From Chalara sp. BL73 (taxonomy: Eukaryota > Ascomycota > Leotiomycetes > Helotiales), in assembly GCA_918026815.1 (NCBI GenBank), contig CAKJVC010000030.1, positions 1,178,001 to 1,242,000 on the forward strand: a DNA stretch of 64,000 bases, in the 5' to 3' direction. The translations under genes and the position numbers were made by a program. Each line of letters opens with the position of its first letter. Positions within the stretch are counted from its first letter, which is position 1. Positions 45,452 through 57,032 of this stretch are shown here, piece after piece. The notes under the pieces were generated by a model, which saw only the letters and a program-made list of their open reading frames with translations, was not told the origin of the DNA and did not search any database.

Positions 45452-48400
45452 TCAGGTAGTAGGCTTCCTATGTCCACGAAAAGAGAATAGCGACGAATTT
45501 TTCCTGGTTGAAGGAGAGGTATTTTGCTCTGAATTATTGTGTCGAGATGATGCCCTCTTTGACTGGCTTGTTTGCCTCCTAGGAAACGCCGAGGAATCGT
45601 GTTGCAGCCGGTGTGTTGCTACTCGGTCCAGTTGCGCATCTAGCGTTGAAGCGTTTTGATATGTGGATGCCCGACTAGGGATCTGAGATCCGAACACATC
45701 TGACTGTTGATTTGGTGACGCAGGGCTAGATTCTAAGTCCTTAGCATCATCTTCATTTGCGTCATATGCTTCAACAAAGCTTCCAAGCATCATTTTGTTA
45801 AGATCGCCACCAAAAGGCTCGGTATCAACGATATCTCTATATCAACAAGGTCAACCTCCGTGTTCCTCAGGTATATGGAATAACAGACTTACAGAATGCC
45901 ATCGAAGTACCAATTGTTATCTAACGATTTCAGCCTGTACGTTGCTCCTACGTCTTTTCCAAATTGAACAAATTCGATGCTAACCGGCCTCTGCTTGTGT
46001 TCCCCTACCAACCCGGCAGTTTTTTTAGCCAGGTGAATTATATCCCGACGCACCTGATCTTTATCAAGAGTGCCTTCCCATCTCCCATCAGTAAAGACGA
46101 TCAAAGTAACATTCCTGGGCTTAATGTTCATCCAAGAGGGTTTGCTTGCGTCGTGGAGGTACTCTCCGATCATTTCGTTAAGCTTGACTCGAATGTCCGT
46201 TTGCACATCCGCCCGAGGCATCGCGTCCGTCTTATTCATTGCCGCTACGAAAGCTCTGGGGTCATCAGACCTATCTACGCGCTCACGACCATTGGTGAAC
46301 CTAAGATCCATGCTATCTAGATCCTGACCCTTACACAGCCTTACTAGATGCTCCAGAAGGCTTATAGCATCTGTCCAGAATTCTTTCATCGTGGCTGCGT
46401 TGTCCACAAGAAATTTCTTTCATTCTTGTTAGTCCCGTTAATTCAATCAATGAGATGGTAGATGCTTACAATATCTCTATTTTCAAAGAATCGGGTGAAT
46501 AGCTCGTCCTTTTCCTTGTTGCTTTTTTTTGGCCAGCCTCCAGCCCTGAACATCGAAGGTAAACCTATCTTGCCACCAAGGATTGTTGATTGAAGCTTTG
46601 CCTCTAGTTCTTTGCTTGCTTGAGAAAGGGTTCGTGGCGGTGCGGTTTTCTGCCATCCAGAGGATGATATGGCGAGCATGCTGTTTGTGCTATTATCAGG
46701 CTGGATGTCCTCTGAACTAGCTATCCAAGAAAGGCTATTGTGATTTTGGTCAAGGACCAAGTGATCCTCAAGTATTGCATCAATTGGCAATTGCCCCGAG
46801 ATTCCAAGATCTTGCGAGTCTGGAACATGTATCGATATGCTTCGAGTATCTTTGGCATATGCCTCAGGGGGGCGGCTTGGAGGATATTGCCGGCTTGGGT
46901 TTAACTCAGATTTGAGGTACTCAGAACGGTTTGCTGTTCTCAGTGGAGGGGCATCTTGAAACTTGGACTTTCGTTTTTTGCGGCTTTGGCTCGTGGTGAG
47001 AGCTTCTGCGACTGTAGGAGGCCCGATAAGCATCTCTGAACTAGCTCTTGCAGGCGCTTCCTGATCCAGCTCTTGGAGCATCTGGATAATACTCTTCTCG
47101 ATCGGAGGCTGACCTTGCACCGCTGCCTTTGCAAATTCTGCGATTTCCTTCAAGGTCTTACAAATGCCCTCTGTCGTCGCTCGTTTTCTAGGATCACTTA
47201 GTAGCATCTCTCGATCAACGCAATCAAGCACCTTCTTAGTCATGGGGTCGGAATTCCGGACAGCAATCCGCAGGGTCATATGCCAACTGAGAACATCTTG
47301 TAGGACATTGACACTATCGTGAAAATAATCACCAGGAGTCAGGTTCGTCGTACCATGTTTATCTTTAAGTTCCATGATACTACGTGCAACCGCCTTCTGT
47401 CGAAGCCGTGTGTATTGCTTGATGCCTTGGGAGCCAAGGACAACCCACGTGGCGGCTATGGAGAAGACACAGCCAAGGGACCATGTGTCAATGGTTTGGA
47501 GGCAGGGGTTACTAGCTGATGCCCCATATACTTCAGGAGCACCTACGTCGCGTTAGTGTCGAAGGACTTGAAAAGAGATTGCAATACATACTAAATGTGA
47601 TTGTTCCTCCGTCTAGAACTGCAGTGTCTTTCCGATCAGATTTTGGAATAAACTTTGCAAAGCCTGGATCTGCAAGCTTAAAACTCTCACGTAGAATGCC
47701 CGACTTATCCTCTTCCTCAATTATTATGATGTTATCGGGTTTTATGTCGCCATGCCATCTATCATCTTTTAGTTTTCTCTTGTATATAAGTGAGCTTACT
47801 CACCCAAGTAACTCATGAACAACTCCATCGCTCTTAGTCCTGAGATTGTGAAGTTGATCGAGAGCATAAGCTACGCCAAACAGGTTGTTCCAGAATATCT
47901 CTATTTCGCCTGGAAGAATGGGAGGAGCGCGATCGATAAAAAGCTCTGCTAAATCGCATTCCCCAAACTCAAGGAGGATGTTATATGTTGTCTTCGCCTG
48001 TTCAGTTTCACCTCCAGTCAAAGAATTTTGTTCCTGGAGATGTATCTCTTTCGGTCCTTGAGTGTACTCTCCGAGATAGCGCACAATTCCACCTTGACCT
48101 CGGAGAGCATAAAAAGCATTTTTCTCATTCTCGTACCTGCTTCCTTCGTGGAAGACTTTCAGAGCAAATTTATAGCGCTAAAACCGACCGTGTCAGCATT
48201 TTACATTCATTTAATAGAAGGATCGATGAATGTTCCCCACATACAGGACCCAAGCCATCCTTCTCCTCGTAACGCGAGTTCTTCACTATTCCTCTCAAGT
48301 CCGGCCCCACGAACTCTTCCAGAACCTCGATCTGCAAAAGTTTGGCAGTCCCGCTTTTCTGCTCATTTATTGGCTTTCTGCGACATATAGGAAGGATATG

Positions 48401-48979
48401 ATTTCCACGCAAATCGCGAGCTTTGCCAAGTTCGAACTGAGGAGGGCAGAACTTCCACTGTTTGTCATTGAATCGTGCTGCGGACTTCTCCCAATCCGCC
48501 AGACGAAGCTCGCGAAATGTCTCCTGCAAGACATACAATGGTATCGGAAGATGTCGGTCAACCTTGTCCAAACGCATAAGCCTGTGGATAATATGGCCAA
48601 GTCCTATTTCAAATAGTATGCTGAATACCAAGAGGGATTGGTCTTTATCACTGCTCAATGCGTCGACCGAGATGGGGAGGACCCCGTTGCCTATATGTTT
48701 TCGATAAGCGGCATGCAGGAGTCGGTTGGCTGGATTGGTTTCGACTTGTTCTCCATGTTGGTGGTAGGTTATTTTGCTCTGCAGCCACTCTATGAAGATA
48801 GAAGTGCGAACAAATCGCTCGCCGTGCACAGCTACGACCATGCAGGACATTAGCTTCTGCTCAAAGGCATGAAATGAGGCGGAGTCCATAAAATTCCACC
48901 TTTCCTCCTGATTGAAGTAGGTGCCTTCGTGATCAGAAAATCTTTCTTTCGGATCATAACTTAGGTCGCTGGAAGTCAT
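45452..48979 (-). CDS. Protein kinase with C-terminal von Willebrand A domain
   Basis: Six exons: 48245-48979, 47804-48177, 47592-47758, 46470-47542, 45893-46416 and 45452-45836; introns of 45-67 bp; 1085 aa from the ATG at 48979. Residues 1-230 are helical and of unknown type. The kinase core follows: FALKVF with the ATP lysine, a catalytic loop WHGDIKPDN, a metal-binding motif ADPG in place of DFG, SAPEVYG (APE), and WSLGCVFSIAATW. A long polar linker holds several Ser/Pro patches. Around 740-920 a vWA-like fold appears: FLVDNAATMKEFW (the MIDAS DxSxS position, degenerate), TDIRVKLNEM and LIVFTDGRW. The tail is Ser/Arg-rich. The catalytic loop Asp and the Lys are present, so activity is plausible though DPG is unusual. 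It follows the trypsin-like frame by 118 bp and may be the same gene; see findings. Confidence 0.8.
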
Positions 48980-49097
48980 TTTGCTGGAAGTTAAGTTGTT
49001 AGGATGGGAGCTTAAGCTCCTTATACTACTGAGCCTGGCGTGCGTGCTTTCATAACCTGGGAATTCATAAGCGTTTTCAGTTTTAATTGTATAGCTC

Positions 49098-50861
49098 TCA
49101 GCTTATACAAAGGTGTCTTTCAAGAGTCGTACCTACAGAGCAGATGACATGAATGTCATCTGAAGTTGCTAGCGATACCTCGGTTGCCAGTAATTGAGTC
49201 TGAATCTGGCTGAATGTGTCTTGGAGTGGTACTACGAAAGCTTCCCCAAACGCGTCGATCATGACCACATGACCATAGACTTCCAAAGTAGTAATATCGA
49301 TGACCCATGATCCACAATCACCAGGTCGTAGCTCTGATTATCACGAATGATTAGCCCTGTTCATGATAGATACAGACAGAGTAAACAACATACCTGCTCC
49401 ACCTGCTAACTGCAAACTGTAAACATTGGATAAGTTCTCTCCTTGCCCTATGGTGGCATAGGACCCTTGAAGAGCCAAAATACCTGTTCTGTTTCCACTA
49501 ATGCCAGCCGAAACAAAGACCTGTCTCTCGCCATGCTTCCGAGTCGAGCCTCCGAGTTGCGTTAGCACTTGTTTATCAGTCTGGCCTATAATAGTGTTGA
49601 CTCTTGGATCCAAATTAGGTTGAAACAATTTTGGATCATCGACTCGAATAAGCGCCCAGTCAAGGTCAGTGCCGTCTTTCAGAGAGGTTTGGGAGGCGAT
49701 TGTAACGCTGCCAACCTTAGCCCAGGAAGGCGTATACGGCCTCGAAATTTCGCTCGGTGCAACGATGTCAGGTTGTAGGTTTCTTGGCTCCAGTTCAAGA
49801 TCGAAACTGTCTCCACTTACGAGTTGACCATGTAGGACTTCGCTTACTTCGGTTTCACCAGCTTCCTTGCCATTTGTAATTACATGTCCCGCCGTTAAAT
49901 AATAGAGGTCGAAGGTGCGATCATCAAAAGTAACCTTTATCACCCCACCGAGAGTCGCAGTAGACCCTGCTTGACCGTTTTGGCCAACTCGAATAACGGT
50001 ACCACATAATATCTTCTGGCTTTCGAGAGGCAGCTCCGATGGAACATATATCTCAGCAAGTGCGGCAATTTCTCTTAAAGGACGGCATATGATAAAAACC
50101 TCGAAACAAGGCAATGACCCATCGGAGTCATTGGGAGAGCAATGCACCTTGTTGTGTTCCTTATCAAAGAATTGACTAACGATATGAGAAACTGCGGGGT
50201 CGCATTGAACAACAATCCAAGGCTTTGACGTTGCCTCATCTTTTCCAAGAACCATTAGTTTTATCGAAATCTTCTTGAGTCGACCTTGAAACTTGAGAAG
50301 CTCTGCAAGCGGCCTTGCGAATAGATGCACCAAATCCTCATAACGCTCCCACATAGTTTCCGGGATATCTTTGGAAAATACTCTGAATTTTACTGTCTTT
50401 CTTCTTGGCCAGCGTAACACTGACGAAACTGCTCCAGTTGTGACCAGTCCTTCCACGCAGCCATCGGACCCGTATCCAGAGTCACCCATAGAGAAGTGAC
50501 GGTGCGTTGGCAAAGACGGAGGGCTGGTAGTTGTTAGATCTTGCCCGGTGAGAGCTCCGTTCTGCCACCCATGCGGCGCATACGTAGGAATTTCGCTTCG
50601 ACTTTGCGGAACAGGTGATGAACTGCGTAGACTGTATTCTGAGGGAACTAGTGACACGTTATGAATAGTAACACTCGTACTTCCGCGTATGAATCTGGGC
50701 ATATCAAGAAACATGGAGGGCAAAGATTTCAAACCTTGGGAAGAGAGCTTTAGAGTTTGGAGATTGAGATAGTATGGTAACACAACGTCTGCGTGGTGGC
50801 TGTGCTGGACAGGATCGCCAACTGTCAGCCAGTCGAATCCCGTATCAAAATTGATGTGGCT
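49098..50861 (-). CDS. Trypsin-like serine protease domain, 5' end unresolved
   Basis: Two exons are clear, 49394-50861 and 49098-49333, with a 60 bp intron (phase 1). The coding frame is open from an acceptor-like CCACAG at 50862; I find no convincing first exon, and the first in-frame ATG is at 50714. The first about 350 residues include a helical region (MWERYEDLVHLFARPLAELLKF). The protease fold is recognised by its triad: His in YYLTAGHVITNG, Asp in LDWALIRVDD, and Ser in RPGDCGSWVID, where GDxGS replaces the GDSGGP of classical trypsin and follows the intron. It lacks a secretion signal in what is visible, so it is probably intracellular. Downstream, 118 bp separates its stop from the kinase ATG and is open in the kinase frame, so it may be fused to it. 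Confidence 0.75.
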
Positions 50862-50994
50862 CTGTGGAATTGTGAGCCCTCAAAAATGCCTCGTAGAAAC
50901 TACAATGTGCTTCCTCAAAAAATCAAACTTCTTATGAGAGCGACGGGTTATTGATCGTAACACATCTTAAATATTCCCAACGACCACTGCGGCC

Positions 50995-52228
50995 ATGGCT
51001 TCGTCCCAATCTTCCCAACCTTTGTCACGAATTTCGGAGACGGATGTAATACAGCTTGCCCAAATTCTTTGGTCATGGCCAATTTGTTGTTCTGGTGTCG
51101 CATTATGCCTAGATAAGGCGTGTCCGTACAAACGTTTCAACAGACTCAACCCTTTTTTTGAATATTACAAAGATATGACTGCCTCCTATAGTCCTAACAT
51201 TAAACATAACGAACAGCCCGCCCTCGGCACTCACAAACAAATCTTTGAAGTGATGCGAACACTGAAACTGAGTCCTCATAAGACGCACGATGAGCTTCTC
51301 GACATTTTATATCCAGACAATCTTGAAAATAAGCATATACCAAGCGTAGATAAGGAGAATGCACTTGACCTTGTTGTAAGGGCAATGTTCATGATCAATT
51401 GTTCTACGCACAACCAGCCTTCAGCACTCTTGGAGCTTGGTTCCTTCACAGTGCCATGGTCACGATCTACCAGCCTATGCCGTTTTTTAACGACGAACTT
51501 TCCTACTTCCGATCATCCCAGTATTAATGATAGTGACGACAGTGGGAATAGAGCACGCAGTGCCAGATCATCATTGATGGCCAGAAAATTAAAAAAGCGT
51601 GCTGGTCTTCAATTTAAGCCGACCTGTGAGCTGAATAGCCATTTGAGACTTCACCGGAAGAGTGGAGTAGTCGAACTTTATCATCATACAGCTTTCCTAA
51701 AGGAGCACCTGAGGCTAACGAAAGGCAAAACCCGGGATATATCGGTGGAAGAATCATTGAAATTGTAAGTTAAATTCGTTGTCAACGCTCCAATGAGATA
51801 AATAATAATTTTCCTTCTGTAGAGGCGCATTACCTCGTCAACTTGCTCTCGAGGCCCTTGACTCGATGCAGAAATTGTTATTTCCATGGGATGACGCAAA
51901 GTCACAAGCACTACTCAGAACTATGATTTCCAAACTTGCATTCGATCCCGATTGTGGCCGTTTCGAGTCGACAGCAATACGAACACTAGACGAACAAGAC
52001 ATTCCCTATTACTACTTTGGCGCACGACTCTTAGACCTGCTTGAAGAAGTTGAGAATCCCACCCCTCGAGGTATAGAGAAATGGTTTGAGCGGAAGAGTG
52101 GTGCCAGGTATGTGATGATGGCAACCTTGGTCGGTGTTGCAATCGCGATACTCTTGGGATTTGCCGGTCTGGCAATCGGCGGCTATCAAGCCTGGTTGGC
52201 TTACCAACAGTGGAAGCATCCTGTATAA
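50995..52228 (+). CDS. Unknown protein with a C-terminal membrane anchor
   Basis: Two exons, 50995-51764 and 51823-52228 (58 bp intron, phase 2), 391 aa. The ATG sits in a CCATGG palindrome. The first 250 residues are mixed, with a Cys-rich patch near WPICCSGVALCLDKACPYKR and a Ser/Asp-rich middle. Exon 2 has a helical stretch (LALEALDSMQKLLFPWDDAK) and ends in a hydrophobic helix VMMATLVGVAIAILLGFAGL followed by a short tail ending QWKHPV. That is a tail-anchor topology, placing the bulk in the cytosol. I know of no family, but proteins with a long unknown N-terminus and a single C-terminal span are common next to kinase- or HET-type genes in Pezizomycotina (general impression). Divergent from the protease frame: only about 130 bp separates 50861 from its ATG. 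Confidence 0.7.
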
Positions 52229-52680
52229 TTTTCTACAAGGTCTGGTGCAGGTCATGAGCCATGGGTGCGAGAAGATAGGAGAACCATAGTGCTGAGCTTT
52301 TGTGGTAGGACAAAATTTGGCCGTGACAACAATAGCACTAAGGTAGTATAAAACATACCTGAGTGTAGGTATACGCACATGTTGCTTTGCAGTGAAGATA
52401 GAGGAATGACGTTTCAATTCGTATTCATCAGCCTTGCCACTTTCAAGGACACTCCGTTATTTGTTCCGGAAGCAAGTTAAAAGATGTGCGGAAAAAAAGA
52501 AGGCGCCCTGATACCCACTCGCTAAACACTGGTCTCATAACAGGGCTTTTTTATGAGGCATTAAAACCTATGTTTAAGAACCTTAGTAGACAGTCCCCAT
52601 TTCTTTTGTGATGTCAGACGTCGCTCAGCAATAAATTAATGCAATAAGACAAGATTTTGCGTGCTAATAAAATTTACAAG
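52229..52680. other. Convergent 3' flanks
   Basis: 452 bp between the tail-anchored protein gene and the RAD16 stop codon. Nothing else seen. Confidence 0.5.
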
Positions 52681-55600
52681 CTAGGTTCCACGGAACAAGA
52701 ACTGCATATCCTCTGGTGTCAAGCTCTCCATCGCAGTCTCATCTGCATTAATAGTGCTGTTGATCATGTTTGCCTTCTTCTCCTGCAACAGCACCATTCT
52801 GGACTCAACGGAATCTTCAATGCACAATCTAGTGATAGAGCAAGGTCTACCCTGTCCAATGCGATGACAACGATCCGCGGATTGCCATTCCGCTGCCGGA
52901 TTCCACCAAGGGTCTACAATGAAGACTTTTGAGGCTTCAGTAAGATTAAGAGCAACACCACCTGCCTTGAGAGACACTAGAAAGCATTCAACATTGACAT
53001 TTGTCATGAAGTGGTTAATAGACGCTTGACGTTGAGCTGGTGTCATACTGCCATCTAGCATAACAGTTGTGATACCAGCACGGCGGAGACGCCATTCCAC
53101 AAGCTGTAGCATGGTGGTAAACTGCGAAAAAATAATGGACTTGCTGGACATGTTCTTGCTTCGTAGTTCGTGAAGGTCATGGACAAGTGTTTCTATCTTA
53201 GACGACGAAGTCCAGTTCTCCATCTTGATTCGATTGATGATAGAAGACTTCTTGACAAGCTGCTCATCTTGCTCAATATCCGGCTGCTCAAGATCGATAG
53301 CAAGCGGAATATGACAAGTAGGGCAGTCAGGGGAGTCTATTTAATTAGCTTGTGCAATCAGTTACCAATTAATGAACATACCAGAAGCGTGAAGATAGTT
53401 CTTTGCGCATTCGCGGCAAAATTCGTGCCGGCAGACAGACCGAATAGCCTCCTCGGCTGTTTCATCACAGATACAGCAAACTAGTATGTTCTGACCCCCT
53501 TCGCCATTCTTCTTCAGAATCAAATCAGGGTGGTCTGCAACCTGCCGCATCTGCATAATAAGACCGAAAATATTGGCGTAATTGTTAAGGAGAACACCCT
53601 GTGCGACATATGTCTCAAATTTTCGGGTCCCGCTATTCATTATACTACCAGCGAAATCATTCTCCTCCTCACCAAAGAATTGACGGTCAACGTAAATTTC
53701 CTTTGCAGGCAGTTCCATAGCTGACGAGTGATCACGCTTCACACGCCGAAGCATGAATCTATCGGTGAGGATACGAAGTTTTCTGAATGCCTCTTTTCCT
53801 GGTCCACTGTTACCAAATTTCTGAATCGGATTGAGCAACTCTTGGTTGAAGACAGAAACATGCTGCATCCCACTGTGATTACAACCGGTACAGCGATTGT
53901 CGGCATTCATATCCCAGTTGAGCTCTGAGCAATCACATTGCTTACAAAAATAGCAAGCGAATGGACGAATATCTAGGAATCGAACAAGAGAGAAAAATTC
54001 GCCGATGCGATTTTGCAAGGGTGTGCCCGACAAGCACCATTTATGGTCCGCCTTTAATGCGAAGCATGCCTTGGCCGAGCCGGTAGTACGTTGCTATTGG
54101 TCATTAGTATACGACGGAATAGTGAGTGAAGATTTTACCTTGATGTTGTGAGCTTCATCTAGAATGACTCGATGGAAATGGATCTGATGAATCACACTCT
54201 TTTCCTTGTGAAGGCCGGCTTTTCGTTTGAATCCCTTCTCCTGCTTTCGGTACATAGACTCTAAGCTGTTGTAAGACATCAAGATAACATTGTACTTCAT
54301 CAACTCCTTTGCAGTAATACCCTTCGTCTTCAAATTAGTACCGTGGTAGACAAAAGTCTTCAGAGTACCATCAGTATAATCAGAAATCTCCTGCTGCCAC
54401 TGCATGAGAGCGACTGGTGGGATCAACACCAGACTGGGTTGTTTGGCTGGCCAGTCGGACATTATCAGTGAGACAGCCTGGATGGTTTTTCCCATACCCA
54501 TTTCATCGCCTAACAAGCCGCCTCCCCATTCTGTTTCCTCCATTCCCTTCATCCAAGCAACTCCCTCAAGTTGAAACGGTTTGAGCTCACGGTTAATATT
54601 CTTCGGCTGTTCAATCTTTGTATTCAAAATCTTGGGAAGATTCTCGAGGTCTTGCCACATAGTGCGCAACTCTGGATGGTGTGATTCAAGCCTGGCTCGT
54701 TCTTGTTTTCCCCTGCGATCGTGACGAGACTCTAGGACGTTTACCCTTCGCCGGGCAGATGTCATTGAGCCTCGCGGGCGGGCTAAACGTCCACCACTTA
54801 GGGCTGTAGGAACATGCTCGATATCTGACTCTGAGGAGTTTAAACTGAGCTCCGATAGGTCACTATCAAACTCGCTTTCAGTGGCCAAGCTGTCGGGAAT
54901 AGAACTCAAGGAAGTACCAGTATCCTGCCTCTTCAGTCCAGCAACAGGATTTGCTATAGAGCTAGTACTAGGTGCTGATCTCGAGTTAACTGAAGGGCCC
55001 TGAGGTGGAAGCATCTTGCCTCTGCGTGTAGAGACAGTCTGTGCCTTCGCCTTTCTAGAATAACTTTGCGCAGCATTCTTGCTTCGAGAGCGAGGTGTAG
55101 AAGCTTTGATTGGCTTGTCATCTTCAGAGTCATCCTCATCCGTAAAGTTGTCTGATTCATCTGAATCCAAGATGATCCGTGAATTTCTCTTCGAGGCAAA
55201 TGATACACTGTTGGATCCTTTGGCATCTAATTCGACTTTGGGTCTCTGATACGTTACTGGGGCGAATGCACTGTCTGAATCTGCATCATCGTCATCGTCA
55301 TCAGTAGCGACGAAATCGAACTTTGGAAGAATCTTCTGAGCTTTGCGCGGTCTTCTGGCAGGTTTGCTTACAACTATACCAGCGGCAGCCTCATCCTCCT
55401 GTTTTTGAAGGACAAGAGCAAGTTGCGCATCTGCCGAGTTGTCGCCATCTGCATCCAATTCATCCTCCGAGCTTTCTATTATTCTCTTCCGCTTATTATT
55501 ACCCGTGTTCAGAGAGTATTCGCTATTGCGAAGAGCCGCAGCTCTTGCAACTGCGCTGATTGCCTATTAAATAGATTAGTCACCTCAATGCACTAGATAG

Positions 55601-56238
55601 TACATACTTATCTGCGAACGTACAGGCGTGGAGTTGCTTGTTGGCATCGTGGTCATGCGAGGGCGGCCTCTGCGGACTATCGAGGATTTCTCAAATAGCT
55701 GCGGTGCTGGAGTTGCAAAAGCACTTGTCGCAGGCGTAGAATACCCAGTGCTTTCATTATGATCTGAGGCTGAAGATAGCGAATCTCGTTCTCCAGTCTT
55801 CTTCGGTGCAGAGTATGTGCCAATCACTATCGATGAGCTGAATTAGCAATTGTCAAATACGAAGCGTGGGGACGGGTATTGTGCATGCCATCTTCTCCAG
55901 GCGTTTGACTCACTGGAAACTGATAGTAGATCGGAAGAGTTATCATCGATATCGATTGGGACTTGAGCCCGTCTGGTTGCTATTCAGTAATTGTTAGAAC
56001 ATTGACTTCTTGCATCATCTTGGGGACGACAGAAGAGAACTCAGGTGCAGTGTTTAATTCACTCTTGTGTGCAAAGTGACACAACGGTTAAAGCATAAAG
56101 AGATCCATAGAACAAAAACTATAGATGCCGCATTGCTGACAAGGGAGAGAACATACACGATCGTCTGCAGCCTGCTGTACTGCTAGCCTTGTCTGTCAAC
56201 TTTCTTGGGCGACCCCGAGGCTTTCCTATGGGTGCCAT
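52681..56238 (-). CDS. RAD16: Global-genome repair ATPase/ubiquitin ligase RAD16
   Basis: SWI2/SNF2 ATPase with an embedded RING; with Rad7 it forms the complex needed for nucleotide excision repair of non-transcribed DNA. Exons: 56157-56238, 55914-55979, 55624-55826, 54139-55563, 53382-54093 and 52681-53336; 1047 aa. The N-terminus has an AT-hook-like KPRGRPRK and a long acidic/Ser region. ATPase motifs: DEMGMGKT (Walker A), [23 protein letters not shown] and [13 protein letters not shown]. The C3HC4 RING ([21 protein letters not shown], continued over the intron with CPTCHIPL) splits the helicase lobes as in Rad16. Lobe 2 has the Gln-Arg motif HRIGQGRP. The 177 bp first intron is longest; a further small exon in it cannot be excluded. 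Head to head with RAD7. Confidence 0.95.
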
Positions 56239-57032
56239 GATGATTATTTGTGCAAGCTTGAGAAGAAATTAGCTACCATTAAGTCTTCGATAAGATAAAG
56301 CTTTAGAATATGCAAAACCGAGAGCTTACCAACCCCGATGCTGAGGTTTGTGGTGATAAACAAATGTCTAGCGGATGCGGAAACTGCAGAATTTCGGCGT
56401 AACTGTGAAAACCCCAGGCTGGTAAGAAATCGAGGCTGATGTCCACGACGAATGGATTTGTGAGAAGCTGCAAAAACGTAATTGAGTATGTCTTTTGATA
56501 TGAAAGACACTCTATGTTGACAGTGCTCTGAGTATCGTGGTTAATGGGAAGAAGGGAGAGAGATACTCAATTGGGATGATCAGGGGGCTGTCGGCGTTCC
56601 CCTCCTCCTGCCAATTCGCGCTTCATGAAAAGTGGTGGCGATTGCCTACCACGCTATCACGTGACTTTTCAATGCAAAGCCATATGATTGGTCAAAGAAG
56701 AATAAAAGCGGGATCACTTTATGGACAATTCAGGCAGCGACGTCCTTTTATTGGCTGGGCCGACTCAGGTGGGAAACATGATAAAGATAACCGGCGCGTT
56801 TCCCATTTCCGTGAGAAAAGCACTTTACTCCGTAGTTGCTCAGGAGAAGACCAGACTGAGCGCCGACTGCGGTCTTGCTTCATTCCGTCTTATTATTGAA
56901 AGCCCATGACTGTGCTATTAATTAATTAGAACCCTGAACTTCAATCGGGTGAACCACTTCACACTGTACTTTATCCCACCATCAAAAGCATCAATATCAA
57001 CAGGATTCCACGATAGAAAAGCGATCTTTACC
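56239..57032. promoter_or_regulatory. Shared bidirectional RAD16/RAD7 promoter region
   Basis: 794 bp between the two ATGs, so the genes are likely controlled from one region. Inverted CCAAT boxes (ATTGG) occur near 56689 and 56747. An open frame 56244-56510 on the minus strand has no ATG support and is not called. I see no clear damage-response element. Confidence 0.5.

Noticed and set aside
56244..56510. 88-codon minus frame between RAD16 and RAD7
   Set aside because: Most likely RAD16 5' leader; no homologue recalled.
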